Numbered from the stretch's first letter, positions 9,301 to 18,050 are shown. The stretch is 64,000 bases of DNA from Carboxylicivirga sp. (GCA_025210475.1 JAOARW010000021.1:62001-126000); one strand, 5' to 3'. Notes: a model not told the origin generated them from the letters alone. Translations and numbers: made by a program.

Positions 9301-9881
9301 TAGATGTCAATGGAGATGGTGTAATGGAATTTGGTCTCGACTCTAATGATCGCGTTTTTTTAGGCAGTACTTTGCCTAAAATAAACGGGGGAGTTGTAAG
9401 TGAAGTAAAGTGGAAAAACTTTGATGCTAACTTATCAATGGCTTATACCATTGGTCGGAAAATGATTAATGCTACGCCTGTTATTTCGATGAAAACAGAT
9501 CAATTCTCAATATTATCACCATTACGTTTTGATTTGAATGAAATTTCAACCTGGGAAAAGCCGGGTGATGATACTGATTTTCACAAGATTCAATATAACT
9601 ACCGTACAGGTATGGATAACGCCCGCCTTGACAGGAATATAGAAGATGTAAATTATTTAAAACTAAAAACTCTGTCCATCGGTTATTCTCTGCCCAAAAA
9701 ACTAATCGAAAAGTGGCACATGCAGCAAGTTCGGTTTTTCTGGACCGGGGAGAATTTACTGACCTGGACAAATTACTCAGGAATGGATCCTGAAACGGTA
9801 GATATTATATCTGGCTACGATAATGGTAGAAATTATCCATTAGCAAGAAAGTTTACGTTAGGTGTTTCAGTTAAATTATAG
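6321..9881 (+). CDS. SusC/RagA-family TonB-dependent outer-membrane transducer
   Basis: 1186 residues. An unusually long N-terminal region with a hydrophobic export segment (about 25-44) leads into an STN domain (about 50-118), the part that contacts a FecR anti-sigma. Next come a carboxypeptidase-D-regulatory-like domain (about 130-210, VKGKVTDVKGGPIPGANV), a TonB box region near NLDEVAVVAYGT, a plug domain (about 220-350, with SSTSLYGSRAANGVIVVTTKRG) and a 22-strand barrel to the C-terminus. It imports oligomers bound by the SusD partner encoded 4 bases downstream, and the STN domain makes it the sensor for the sigma/anti-sigma pair encoded at 3430-5220. The substrate is not deducible. Confidence 0.96.
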   Translation: MKKKLFEWLVMSKNELRRTWRIMKLCSILLFSFVLMTAATNSLSQEKVELSKGKTTFKNVFAEIRKQTGHIVMFNSEMLNKDAIVNVNTISTALTEILNDVLEGTGLTFKLDGEFIILYEKPAVQQDKKLVKGKVTDVKGGPIPGANVILQGYNTGTITDSNGEFVLDSPDDTGVIRVSFIGFKIQNVPFKANEPLEIILEEEVSNLDEVAVVAYGTTTKREMTGSISTIKAKELEGIPAPNLATLLQGRVAGMDVTNMSGSPGGGGTSITIRGFNSLGVEQERRYSDPLWVVDGVPLNSFTSPITGTNTLSDINPDMIESIQVLKDASSTSLYGSRAANGVIVVTTKRGQKNQEATFNINFSQSWGFLPEYPTITGGRAEREFRMQALREYRQAYIDPETNIYTYPNDYLDAAEFFNDGARYDYYWNLQPGGANGDALQDSLNTFYNNSTDWMPVYFQTAKITNGNIQTYGGNDKTRYSLGLGYYDEEGILKATGYSRMNVLGNINIQPTEKINVDARFYASASDRKRASGNVGREELSGARAIEVMPGSAIANSTSAPGKGSVVYDNLMEELHAAKEDNKDYRFRTNFKINYQILDGLSFSTALAIDYMEAKRNLFLPSSLDVDGRSMSLGEVGKNYMILNENLLHYNKVLKAKHKLDFLLGQSYQFDRNEYNGGYAKKSPSDLIHYALPGFPDYELVTDWQGNQQVIPLKDYQSDMTEKSLLSYFTRFEYSFDDKYMVSLAMRADGSSVFGAENKWGYFPSVAGGWNFSEEGFMDWASFLSFGKIRASWGRTGKDFAQRYLALGVLEASPNPYLGNSVIQPSWFDGMLNPELSWEETDQYDIGLDIDFWDYRLGIVFDYYYRYTDKLLYAYDLPGDYSGYNSQWKNAAATSNEGFELMIKADIIRKKDFFWRVSVNGARNWNKFRSTFNDKDLGNFVLGMPLNGIWGYKTDGYINDASELPIHYTSRGVGSPYSEAYEEVNYYKPGDYYFVDVNGDGVMEFGLDSNDRVFLGSTLPKINGGVVSEVKWKNFDANLSMAYTIGRKMINATPVISMKTDQFSILSPLRFDLNEISTWEKPGDDTDFHKIQYNYRTGMDNARLDRNIEDVNYLKLKTLSIGYSLPKKLIEKWHMQQVRFFWTGENLLTWTNYSGMDPETVDIISGYDNGRNYPLARKFTLGVSVKL

Positions 9882-9885
9882 ACCA

Positions 9886-11448
9886 ATGAAGAAACTAATA
9901 TATATACTAACAGTATTATCGTTCATTCATCTTAATAGTTGTTCTGATGCGATTGAGTTGGACCCAGACAATTCTGTAACGTTCTCAAACTATTTTAAAA
10001 CAGAGAAAGATTTTGAATCAGTTACCTATTTGATTCAACAGATTGTGCGCGATGAAATAGGTATGCAAACTGAACGCCCGGTTGATTTGGGCTGTTATGC
10101 AGATGGAGCGAATGATTTCTATTTACGCTTACGTTCACTAGATCCTTCATTATTTACTCCCAATAATATGAGTAATAGCTGGGATGGTCATTATCGAATA
10201 ATTGCTGCTTGCCATATGTTATTAGATAACCTGGATAATGGACATGATGTGAGTGAAGAGAGAATGAAATTCTATGTTGGACAAGCTCATTTTTTCAGAG
10301 CATTTGCTTATTTCACGATCGTTCAACGCTGGGGCGATGCACCTCTTGTTACCAGTACACTGGATATTGGAGCTAAGGAGCGGAAGCTATGGACTGAAAT
10401 ACTTGAATTTGCGATAGAAGAGGCCTTGAAAGCCGAAGATTTATTACCGACAGTTGATAATTTAATCGATTCAAACGGTCGTTCAATAAAAAGTAAAGCA
10501 ACACCAGCAAAAGGTTCAGCAAACGCATTGTTGGCACATATGTATGCATGGAAAGCCAGTTTAAATAAGGAAGATGAGCTATGGAGTAAGGCAGAAGAAC
10601 ACTGCACTAAGGTTATTGAAAGTGGCGACTATTTCTTGGCCGATAATCCAGAGGAAGTATGTAGTTCTGTATTGGTAGGTAATGGCGATGAAGGTGTTTT
10701 TGAAATAGATATGCACCATCACCTCGATGAAATAGAGCCAGTTAAACAGGGGAATCCAAATTCTTTAGCCGTTTTTTATGCTACATATCCTTTGCGTCCG
10801 GAAGAAGAAAACAAAGCCTATTTAGCTCCACTTTTAAGGGGCTTACGCATATACCATGGAACAGTTGGTAAAATGTTCCCGGCTGATGATTTAAGACGTG
10901 AGGCGTACTTCTATGATCACAGTGACTGGTATAATGATAATGCCGCCAACCTTAAGGTAATTGACTATAACACTGGTGAAACAATAGATACACTGGCTAC
11001 TCTTCATAAGTGGAGAGTAGCGCGCTTATATACTGTTGGCTACAGTGCTGGTCGCTTTTGGAATGTAGATCAAAACAAAGTAATATGGCGCTTGGCCGGA
11101 ATATACTTATTAAGAGCAGAATGCAGGGTGCGTCAGGGAAAAGATGCAGAGGCTATTAGCGATTTAAATGAAATTAGAAATCGCGCCAATGCGAAAGCAT
11201 ATTTAGGCAATGAAGGCGATTTGAGATACAGCATCTTTAAAGAAAGAGAAAAAGAGCTACTATTGGAAGGACACCGTTATTTTGATGTATTGCGAAATGA
11301 TTATTGGAAAACTGAGTTATCGGATGAACATGCTGCACTCACCGATCAGGATATACAAGATGGTGCCTTCTATAGCCCTGTGCACAATTTTGCATTTCAG
11401 GATAATCCTAAAATGCGTCAAACAGCTTATTGGTTGAAACGTTTTTAA
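9886..11448 (+). CDS. SusD/RagB-family outer-membrane nutrient-binding lipoprotein
   Basis: 520 residues from the ATG at 9886, preferred over an upstream GTG at 9862 that lies inside the SusC gene. A signal peptide with lipobox (HLNSC, Cys about residue 17) is followed by the all-alpha TPR-like SusD fold. Typical landmarks are GQAHFFRAFAYFTIVQRWGDAPL (split here over residues ~125-147), LLAHMYAWKAS, YLLRAECRVRQGK and the C-terminal KEREKELLLEGHRYFDVLR. It forms the lid over the SusC barrel and captures the glycan or other ligand at the cell surface. Confidence 0.95.
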   Translation: MKKLIYILTVLSFIHLNSCSDAIELDPDNSVTFSNYFKTEKDFESVTYLIQQIVRDEIGMQTERPVDLGCYADGANDFYLRLRSLDPSLFTPNNMSNSWDGHYRIIAACHMLLDNLDNGHDVSEERMKFYVGQAHFFRAFAYFTIVQRWGDAPLVTSTLDIGAKERKLWTEILEFAIEEALKAEDLLPTVDNLIDSNGRSIKSKATPAKGSANALLAHMYAWKASLNKEDELWSKAEEHCTKVIESGDYFLADNPEEVCSSVLVGNGDEGVFEIDMHHHLDEIEPVKQGNPNSLAVFYATYPLRPEEENKAYLAPLLRGLRIYHGTVGKMFPADDLRREAYFYDHSDWYNDNAANLKVIDYNTGETIDTLATLHKWRVARLYTVGYSAGRFWNVDQNKVIWRLAGIYLLRAECRVRQGKDAEAISDLNEIRNRANAKAYLGNEGDLRYSIFKEREKELLLEGHRYFDVLRNDYWKTELSDEHAALTDQDIQDGAFYSPVHNFAFQDNPKMRQTAYWLKRF

Positions 11449-11455
11449 GCTTTTT

Positions 11456-12082
11456 ATGATGAAGAATATTTTAATAACTTTTATAGGAATAGGCCTTTTG
11501 TGGGCGTGTACAACTAAAGATAATTACATTGATACAGGCGTATCAAGCCCTTATTACGATGGCGATATGTTTGAGTATTTTCATTCCAATTCTTATGATT
11601 GGGATTCTGTTATTGTGATGATTGAACATGGCGGATTAGTTGACTTATTTGAAGGGAATGATAATGATCTGGAAGAGTTTACTTTTCTGGGACCAACTAA
11701 TCATTCAATACGACGTTATTTAATCCTTAATAATTTAGATAAGGTAAGCGATTTGAGTCCAGAGGAATGTAATGATTTTATTATGGCACACGTTATTAAA
11801 GGCAAATATCTGAAAAAGGATTTTCCTTTCCGTAATATGGAAAATCCGTTTTTTACACCCGGCAGTGGTGATGGATTAAAACTGGCAAGCGAAGGCGGAA
11901 ATGAGTTAATCTTTTATAAAGAACCATCGGATTATGCAGGAGTTAAGGATGCCGGACCTGTCAAGTTGTTTATCCATTCTATAGATAAAAATAAACGCGT
12001 TCCGGTAGCAAGTCCTGATATCCAGCCCGATAATGGGGTTGTGATAGCGTTGAACTATTCGTATACATTAGGTGAAATTTAG
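11456..12082 (+). CDS. Fasciclin (FAS1)-domain lipoprotein
   Basis: 208 residues. The signal peptide ends in a lipobox (LLWACTT, Cys about 18). The rest matches one FAS1 domain: an FTFLGPTNHSIRRYL segment (the family's FAPTN motif), then LSPEECNDFIMAHVIKGKYL and a C-terminal NGVVIALNYSYTLGE strand that corresponds to the family's NGVIHVID element. FAS1 domains mediate adhesion or ligand binding. Small FAS1 lipoproteins commonly follow SusCD pairs and may be surface accessory binding proteins. It lies 7 bases after SusD, so it is in the same operon. Confidence 0.8.
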   Translation: MMKNILITFIGIGLLWACTTKDNYIDTGVSSPYYDGDMFEYFHSNSYDWDSVIVMIEHGGLVDLFEGNDNDLEEFTFLGPTNHSIRRYLILNNLDKVSDLSPEECNDFIMAHVIKGKYLKKDFPFRNMENPFFTPGSGDGLKLASEGGNELIFYKEPSDYAGVKDAGPVKLFIHSIDKNKRVPVASPDIQPDNGVVIALNYSYTLGEI

Positions 12083-12087
12083 ATGCA

Positions 12088-12579
12088 ATGAAAATGAATA
12101 AAGTATATTTTATAAGCTGTTTGTTAATTGTACTAACGGCTTGTCATGATATGAAAGTCGGATTTCTTGAAGCGGATCAGGCTGGTTACATTGAGGACTT
12201 GATGGTTGTAAAGCATGAGTTGACAGATACGTTAGGAAGAGGCTTTCATAAAATTGATGGGGAATGGGTTTATATTTCAACTGATGGGGCAGATTATCAC
12301 CAACATAAATTTGGCGCACCATGGGTAAGTACACAGGTTGATGGTATCTTAGGTACGAAGCCGATTTTTATTAATCTAAAATCAGTGTCGAGTACGGCAG
12401 GAGATGCAGGTGTTGAACGTTTTAATGATGTGGTAGAAGTTCGAGGAGATGGTGCAGTTATAGTACCCGTAAAGCATGATTTGCCTTTAGGTGATTATAC
12501 GATATCGCTTAAAATATCCAATCAGGATCATCAGTATGACTTGGATAATGTATTTACTTTAAGAGTGATTCAAAAATAA
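12088..12579 (+). CDS. Small SusCD-associated lipoprotein of unknown function
   Basis: 163 residues; ATGs at 12088 and 12094 are both possible. The signal peptide ends in LIVLTACHD (lipobox Cys about residue 19). The mature part is predicted to be all-beta, with a final strand set (GDYTISLKISNQDH) like the immunoglobulin-type ends of SusE/SusF-position proteins. No catalytic motif is seen. Its place as the last gene of the SusCD operon, 5 bases after the FAS1 gene, suggests a surface accessory role in substrate binding. Confidence 0.7.
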   Translation: MKMNKVYFISCLLIVLTACHDMKVGFLEADQAGYIEDLMVVKHELTDTLGRGFHKIDGEWVYISTDGADYHQHKFGAPWVSTQVDGILGTKPIFINLKSVSSTAGDAGVERFNDVVEVRGDGAVIVPVKHDLPLGDYTISLKISNQDHQYDLDNVFTLRVIQK

Positions 12580-12664
12580 TAGCAGTGTCACATCAATTGT
12601 GTATTGAAACAATATCTAAAATGGGTCTTTATCGACCGATTTGTATACTCCCTAAAACAAGTGG

Positions 12665-12697
12665 AAGAGCCGGCAAAAGTCGGCTCTTCTTGATTTT
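12665..12697. terminator. Bidirectional intrinsic terminator between convergent operons
   Basis: A perfect 8-bp stem AAGAGCCG/CGGCTCTT is extendable by two pairs around an AAAA loop and is followed by TCTTGATTTT. Convergent genes lie on both sides (SusCD operon from the left, MBL-fold genes from the right). Confidence 0.85.
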
Positions 12698-12719
12698 AGC
12701 TGGCTAAAAAAATAAGAGA

Positions 12720-13484
12720 TTAAACTTCAAATGTTTCTCCATCATTGGGAATAATAACTTTATTTTCAGCACACATTTGAGTGACCAATTTTTTTAATTT
12801 CGATCTGTCGGTAGGGCAGTGATTAACAGCTTCCATATGATTGGCATATACTTTATTTGGAGCTATAGAAATAAATTTCTCGATATCCTTTAAGTTCATC
12901 AGAAGTGGTCCGCCAAAATCAAATTGTGCACTACCTGCCGCCAATACTGAAATATCCGGTTTTAGTTCAGTCAGTACCCTTTCAACATCTTTTGTATAAA
13001 TAGTATCTGAACTGATATAAATACTTGAATCACCTGGTAGCTCAATATAAAATCCCATTACATTACCCATTGGTTTAGCAATAAAACCATAGCCATGTCT
13101 TGCCTGAATACATGTGATTTTACCTCCGTAAAAATTGATCGGTACATTATAATCCACGGTCTTATCAATGTTCAATCCCTTCTTCCTTAGTTTCTTTTCG
13201 TCATGCTGACTGCACGTTACGGGAATGTTTTTTGTTTTCAAAAACATATATCCAGCACTATCAATGTGATCGGGGTGCAGATGCGTAATAACGGCATGTG
13301 TCACCTTGTTTAGTATTTCATTGGTATTTGTAGGCATTTCCACATAGGGGTTTTTACGTGGCTTATGTCTAAAAAAAGCAAAAGGTGGTATAGAACCTTT
13401 TTTTCCCAGCATAGGATCAACCAGAATAAAGTGCTTGTTGCTTTCAATTACAAAAGTGGCGCTTCTTAAATGATGAATCTTCAT
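12720..13484 (-). CDS. Metallo-beta-lactamase-fold hydrolase, UlaG-like
   Basis: 254 residues, cytoplasmic (no signal peptide). It begins with a MKIHHLRSATFVIES strand typical of the UlaG/RomA-like branch. The zinc-binding motif THLHPDHID is at about residues 91-99, SSDTIY provides the bridging Asp, and a late NHMEAVNH supplies the final His. Family members hydrolyse lactones, phosphodiesters or other small molecules, and the exact substrate cannot be assigned. It is the last gene of a minus-strand operon with another MBL-fold enzyme and a Crp-type regulator. Confidence 0.82.
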   Translation of the reverse strand: MKIHHLRSATFVIESNKHFILVDPMLGKKGSIPPFAFFRHKPRKNPYVEMPTNTNEILNKVTHAVITHLHPDHIDSAGYMFLKTKNIPVTCSQHDEKKLRKKGLNIDKTVDYNVPINFYGGKITCIQARHGYGFIAKPMGNVMGFYIELPGDSSIYISSDTIYTKDVERVLTELKPDISVLAAGSAQFDFGGPLLMNLKDIEKFISIAPNKVYANHMEAVNHCPTDRSKLKKLVTQMCAENKVIIPNDGETFEV

Positions 13485-13499
13485 GATGTCTAGTTTATA

Positions 13500-14144
13500 T
13501 TAATTATTTGTTTTCTGGTAATTCCATTCTCTGTAAAATGGATTGATTTGTTTTTCAATACCTATGCTGCTGCTTCGACCATGTCCTGGATGAATCAACA
13601 TATAATCGGGTTGACTGTTGACTAGTTTTAATACCGATTGTCTCAAAGTATTGAGGTCTCCGCTTGGCCGATCCCATTTTCCAACACTGCCTTCAAAGAG
13701 GGTGTCGCCAGTGTAAAGATCATGCCCTATTTGATAGCAAACACTGCCAATTGTATGTCCCGGTGTATGAATAACTGATATATACTCATCGCCGAGTGGC
13801 AGTATTGTGTTTTCATTAATCAGGTTTATATTCAGCGAATCAAAAGAGTACGTCGGTTCTTTACCAAAGAAAGAAAAGCCATTGTTGTAATTGTTGACCA
13901 GAATGTCATGTTCAATTTCGTGTATATAAACAGGAACAGGAAAACAATCCAAGGCTTCAATATGATCAATGTGACCATGGGTTAACAATATTCCTTTAAC
14001 CTGATATCCCTTTTCTACAATATAATTCTGTATTCGAACTTTTTGATAGCCTGGATCGACGATATAACATTCGTTGTTACGCTCAACAATATAACAGTTA
14101 ACAGGAATTTCGCCATCCAACAAAAGCTTCTGTACTTCATTCAT
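13500..14144 (-). CDS. Metallo-beta-lactamase-fold hydrolase, glyoxalase II-like
   Basis: 214 residues. The zinc motif THGHIDHIEA is at about residues 55-64. HTPGHTIGSVCYQ and GDTLFEGSVGKWDRPSGD follow, the order seen in GloB/YcbL-type thioesterases, and the last metal ligand lies in HPGHGRSS. Such enzymes hydrolyse glutathione or other thioesters, but many small members have unknown substrates. The gene starts 15 bases upstream of the UlaG-like gene and 72 bases after the regulator gene, which suggests one regulated unit. Confidence 0.83.
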   Translation of the reverse strand: MNEVQKLLLDGEIPVNCYIVERNNECYIVDPGYQKVRIQNYIVEKGYQVKGILLTHGHIDHIEALDCFPVPVYIHEIEHDILVNNYNNGFSFFGKEPTYSFDSLNINLINENTILPLGDEYISVIHTPGHTIGSVCYQIGHDLYTGDTLFEGSVGKWDRPSGDLNTLRQSVLKLVNSQPDYMLIHPGHGRSSSIGIEKQINPFYREWNYQKTNN

Positions 14145-14216
14145 ACCTCTGAATTTTCATTTCAGAAGCAAAAATAGAAACACCTGCAATGCTGTGCCTT
14201 GATTCAAATCAAGAAA

Positions 14217-14795
14217 TCAGTTTCGCTTACGGATACGGCTTAATGTTTCAGGTGTCATACGAAGGTATGTGGCAATGTGGTATAGAGGTATCTCCTGCAG
14301 CCACTCAGGCTTATTCTTAAGCAAATCCAGATATAATTCATCTGGCGTAAGGCTAAAGTGTTTAAATTCATCATTTTCCTTATGCTCAATCAATTCCTTG
14401 AAAATCTCGGCAACAAACTGACTGCCGCACTGATAGCGAGAAAGAAAATGATTAAATACTTCAATAGTCATCTCTTTGATGACCACATCAGACAAACATT
14501 CCTGATATTTCTTAGCAAGGGTTTTATTTGTTAAAGCATTGAAGTCGGTAATAAATTGAGGTTTCACATAAAAGTTAGTGTTCATTTCCTTTTCTTCTTT
14601 TGCAAAATATTCTCTCACCGTTCCCTGTTCCAGGAAACTCAAATTTGTAACCGGCTCGTTGGCAAAGCTGATAATGTTTCCTTTCTTATAGCTCTTTGTC
14701 ACAAACGAATCAGAAAACTCGTTTAATCCATCCTGGTTAAACGGAAATTTAGAATTGAAGAATTGAAATATCTGACTTTTATTTTCCATGTTCAA
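14217..14795 (-). CDS. Crp/Fnr-family transcriptional regulator
   Basis: 192 residues with an N-terminal cyclic-nucleotide-binding-like beta roll (about 20-110) and a C-terminal helical DNA-binding part ending in HIATYLRMTPETLSRIRKRN, the typical recognition helix of the Bacteroidota Crp group. No iron-sulfur cysteine cluster is visible, so it is not a classical FNR. It is the first gene of the minus-strand operon with two MBL-fold hydrolases and probably regulates them in response to an unknown small ligand or stress. Confidence 0.85.
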   Translation of the reverse strand: MNMENKSQIFQFFNSKFPFNQDGLNEFSDSFVTKSYKKGNIISFANEPVTNLSFLEQGTVREYFAKEEKEMNTNFYVKPQFITDFNALTNKTLAKKYQECLSDVVIKEMTIEVFNHFLSRYQCGSQFVAEIFKELIEHKENDEFKHFSLTPDELYLDLLKNKPEWLQEIPLYHIATYLRMTPETLSRIRKRN

Positions 14796-15727
14796 ATTTA
14801 GAGAAATTAATATGATTTGTAAGAGGTGGCGAAATATACAAGTGTTAAAAGGCGGGGGTGAGATGTGGAGATAAGTGGTGATATTAACCTGATTATAAAA
14901 AAGTGATCCCCGCAGGATAACTTCATAATATCTTTATTGTAATGATAGCAACAGTTTCATGCAATAATTCAAAAGCCTACTCACATACAGCTCACAAAGC
15001 ATCCTTTGAAGTTAAATCTAATAAATTATTAAATCATGGCAATTAAGTCCTTTGTAGGTTTTTTGGAAGGTCGGATAATAGGAATATTATCTAATAATCA
15101 ACTTGATATGAATCATTGATGTATTTTGGACATATTGATTTGTTATTTAGTACTTAACTATCTCTGCTTTATTTTAATGGAGATTAATTGCAATGATTAA
15201 ATAGTTGTAAATTGATGATAAATAGTGAAGTGGTTATTATCGCTACATTTCGGATGCTTCATGTATAAAATTGATTTGGATTATCGTATTTTCCCGATAC
15301 AGAAAATTATTAGGTATAAGAAGCCAGTGCTTTAAGATTTATGATTCAAACATGGATCAAATAATGCTTTTAAATAAGCAATAAACGTTTAACATCCAGA
15401 TTCTGGTATGATAGCTTCGTATTAACTGAATCGTCACGATAACAATAGTTTCAATACTATTCGCAATTTACTACTCATATATAGCTTGCAAAACCTACAT
15501 TGTTTCCATCCATGTTATATAAATAACAATCAATAATATAAATATGAATAAAATCATCTGTATCTAAAGGTGGTTTTTTTATCATTTAAATTATTAATAA
15601 TTTCTATTAGGGGTTAATCAATTTCGGTTGTTAAGATTTAAGAGAAGAATGAAACAGTTCAGGTGTTTGATGTCTTATAGTGATATGAGTATATGAAACC
15701 TGGCGTAATTTAAATGTTTTTAATATT
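14796..15727. other. AT-rich 0.93-kb intergenic region, no convincing gene
   Basis: Both strands are interrupted by frequent stops and no recognisable protein or RNA gene is seen. The left edge holds the promoter region of the minus-strand regulator operon, and the right edge the 5' region of the LRR gene. It contains a degenerate direct repeat, described separately. Confidence 0.6.
14920..15004 (+). repeat. Degenerate direct repeat, copy A (partner at about 15414-15498)
   Basis: The stretch from CTTCATAATATC to CTCACAAAGC resembles the stretch from CTTCGTATTAAC to GCTTGCAAAACC about 494 bases downstream. Shared blocks include GATA-CAA-AGTTTCA and CTACTCA-ATA-AGCT. By eye the identity is around two thirds, so this is a decayed repeat of unknown origin. 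Confidence 0.35.
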
Positions 15728-17155
15728 ATGAATAGGATTTATATTTTAATATTTTGTTACTTAACTTTAAATCCCTTAAGTGCTCAGATAGTACTCTTTA
15801 AGGATATTAAGTTTAAAGATGCCATTTTATCTAAGTATCCTGATATTGACAGTAACGGGAACAAGGAAATTGAGTTGTATGAGGCACGTGAATTTAAAGG
15901 AACAATTGATGTTGGTTCTACAGGAATTACAGATCTTAAAGGTATTGAAGCGTTTAAAAATGTAACGGGATTAAAGTGTTCTTTAAACAGGTTGACGTCA
16001 ATTGATTTGAGTTCGAATAAAAACTTAACTAGTTTACAAATTTACGATAATGAATTAGAAGAATTAGATTTAAGTCACTGTACGTTATTGGTTGAGGTTG
16101 ATTGTAGATCAAATAATTTACAAAAGATTAATTTGCAAAATTGTTCAAGCTTGGAACGTTTGTTGTGTCAAGAGAACCAATTGAAAGCAATTAACCTTGA
16201 AGCTCAAAAAAATCTGATTCATCTCGAATGTAGTGATAATCTATTGGAACATTTGAATTTATCAGTATGTAAAAGATTGTCTTGGTTAGATTGCAAAGAC
16301 AATAATATCTACAATTTATCTTTTAATAGAAATCCTGAATTAGGAACAGTTGATTGTCGAAATAATAAGTTGAAAGCACTAAGTTTTTCTTCAAATCCAA
16401 AATTATGGCAGTTAATAGCGAGTGATAATCATTTGCTTAGTTTGGACTTAACGGCTAATCCAAAAATATTTAATTTAGAAATAGAGAATAATCACTTAAA
16501 TTCTCTAAAGATACCTTACGCAACATTAAGTTCTGATTGGCTTAAATGCAACAACAATCGTTTTTCATTATCAACATTGGTTTATTTAGACGGACAAATA
16601 ACAGGTAAGTTGAATTACTCATCAAATAAATCGTTTGGTGAGGAGATTCATGTTCAACTTGAAAGTATGATTAGTTTTCATGAAGAAGCAGTCTTGCAAG
16701 GGGTTAATTCTAATTTTGAATGGTATAGTATTGGTGGAGATCGTGTAGATGGTAGTTATGTAAAAACTGTTAGTGGAAAGGTCGGAGAATTCATCTTTTT
16801 AAAATCAGGTATTTATTATTGTATAATGCGTAACCCTGTATTGACAGGTCTGTCAGTAAAAAGTAATTTGGTTCATGTAGAAACAAGCACCGATATTGCT
16901 GATACCAAAAGTAACCTTCAACTTAAAGTATTCCCTAATCCTCTCAGTTTCAATAGTACTGTTTCGTTGATATTGCCAGAAGGATTTAATGGAATGTCAA
17001 ACATTAGTATTTACACATTGTCAGGTGATTGTAAATTTAAAAAAGAAACAGAAGATCGGATTATAAAGCTAGATTGTAAGTTAAAACCCGGATTGTTTTT
17101 AATTCAAGTGTCAAATAATAAAGTAGTATTGACGAAACGGTTAATGGTCAATTAG
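15728..17155 (+). CDS. Secreted leucine-rich-repeat protein with T9SS sorting domain
   Basis: 475 residues. A signal peptide (1-19, ending PLSAQ) and a short N-terminal region with a GIEAF segment lead into roughly ten LRRs of about 21-23 residues (residues ~75-290) of the type LxxLxCxxNxLxxLDLSxN, with Cys and Asn at the conserved positions (LKCSLNRLTSIDLSSN, LLCQENQLKAINL). After a beta domain (about 290-385) comes a type A sorting domain (LKVFPNPLS...LKPGLFLIQVSNN). LRR proteins of this kind are surface ligand or protein binders, and no enzyme motif is present. Its codons look more AT-rich than those of the flanking PUL genes, and it follows a long gene-free gap, so it may have been acquired independently. 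Confidence 0.85.
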   Translation: MNRIYILIFCYLTLNPLSAQIVLFKDIKFKDAILSKYPDIDSNGNKEIELYEAREFKGTIDVGSTGITDLKGIEAFKNVTGLKCSLNRLTSIDLSSNKNLTSLQIYDNELEELDLSHCTLLVEVDCRSNNLQKINLQNCSSLERLLCQENQLKAINLEAQKNLIHLECSDNLLEHLNLSVCKRLSWLDCKDNNIYNLSFNRNPELGTVDCRNNKLKALSFSSNPKLWQLIASDNHLLSLDLTANPKIFNLEIENNHLNSLKIPYATLSSDWLKCNNNRFSLSTLVYLDGQITGKLNYSSNKSFGEEIHVQLESMISFHEEAVLQGVNSNFEWYSIGGDRVDGSYVKTVSGKVGEFIFLKSGIYYCIMRNPVLTGLSVKSNLVHVETSTDIADTKSNLQLKVFPNPLSFNSTVSLILPEGFNGMSNISIYTLSGDCKFKKETEDRIIKLDCKLKPGLFLIQVSNNKVVLTKRLMVN

Positions 17156-17287
17156 GCGAATGGAATAATCGGTTGTCTTCTAAAGAGTTGCTTCAGTCAC
17201 TGTAGAAGATATTTTAATCGCGAATCTAGATATTTAGAAACGAATTTCAATTAGATTTTATTTAAAAGTACAATAGAATTATCAAAA

Positions 17288-17968
17288 ATGATGATAAGAC
17301 AGATTTTGATTGGCATCGGCTTATTGTTTATAACTGTATTGGCCTCATGTTCAGATGATGATAAAAATCCGGAGGATGCTTCGGAAGGAAAAGAAAACGA
17401 GGTATTTAACCTATCTTTCGAGAGTGGTAATGAATCATTTTACACTACTTCCGACAGTAATAATCCGCGTTATCCATTGTCGCCTAAACAGCTTAAACCA
17501 TTGGAAAATGTTACTTCTGATAACAATAATTGTGGTAACCTTTTTATTGGGACAAGTGATGAATTTACGCTTTGGAACGAGTATGACTTTAGAGGTAACA
17601 ATACTACTTTCTTAGGCCTAAATATGGGGGCATGTAAAGGTACATTTACCGCAGGCGCGTCTCGTAAATTTACACTAACAGAACCTTTACGCAAGGTGGA
17701 TACTGCATTGAAATTCAAATACTATATGCCTGGAGACTTTACCGGTTGGGAAGACAATGATTACAGTTTCAAGGTGTATATATTCGAAGAAAGTAACCTG
17801 GAAAAAGCTCATATCGTCTTTCATCCAAAGATTAATGATACCGGGTGGGTGGAATATTCCAGAAAAATAGCCCGAGATATGCCGGTAGGTAATTACTATC
17901 TGATGGTTCAGATGGCAAATGGCTCAATGGCAATTGATGATATTAAATTAGTTAAAGAGATGGATTAG
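17288..17968 (+). CDS. Lipoprotein with predicted beta-sandwich (carbohydrate-binding-like) domain
   Basis: 226 residues (ATG at 17288 or 17291). The signal ends in VLASCSDDD, a lipobox Cys followed by Asp residues. The mature part has FNLSFESG at its start, a LGLNMGACKGTFTAGASRKFTL block and AIDDIKLVKEM at its end, the arrangement of small jelly-roll domains in secreted Bacteroidota proteins. No catalytic site is visible. The next lipoprotein gene begins 82 bases downstream and has the same SCSDDD lipobox context, so the two may be expressed together. The function is unknown. Confidence 0.65.
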   Translation: MMIRQILIGIGLLFITVLASCSDDDKNPEDASEGKENEVFNLSFESGNESFYTTSDSNNPRYPLSPKQLKPLENVTSDNNNCGNLFIGTSDEFTLWNEYDFRGNNTTFLGLNMGACKGTFTAGASRKFTLTEPLRKVDTALKFKYYMPGDFTGWEDNDYSFKVYIFEESNLEKAHIVFHPKINDTGWVEYSRKIARDMPVGNYYLMVQMANGSMAIDDIKLVKEMD

Positions 17969-18050
17969 TAATGTGCCTGATTTTACATAGATACGGAACT
18001 AATTAAGACTCTCAGAAACCAATCACAAAAACAATAAAAGTAAATTAGAA

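Noticed and set aside
9862..9885. Upstream GTG start for the first SusD
   Set aside because: It lies inside the SusC gene; the ATG at 9886 gives a proper lipoprotein signal.
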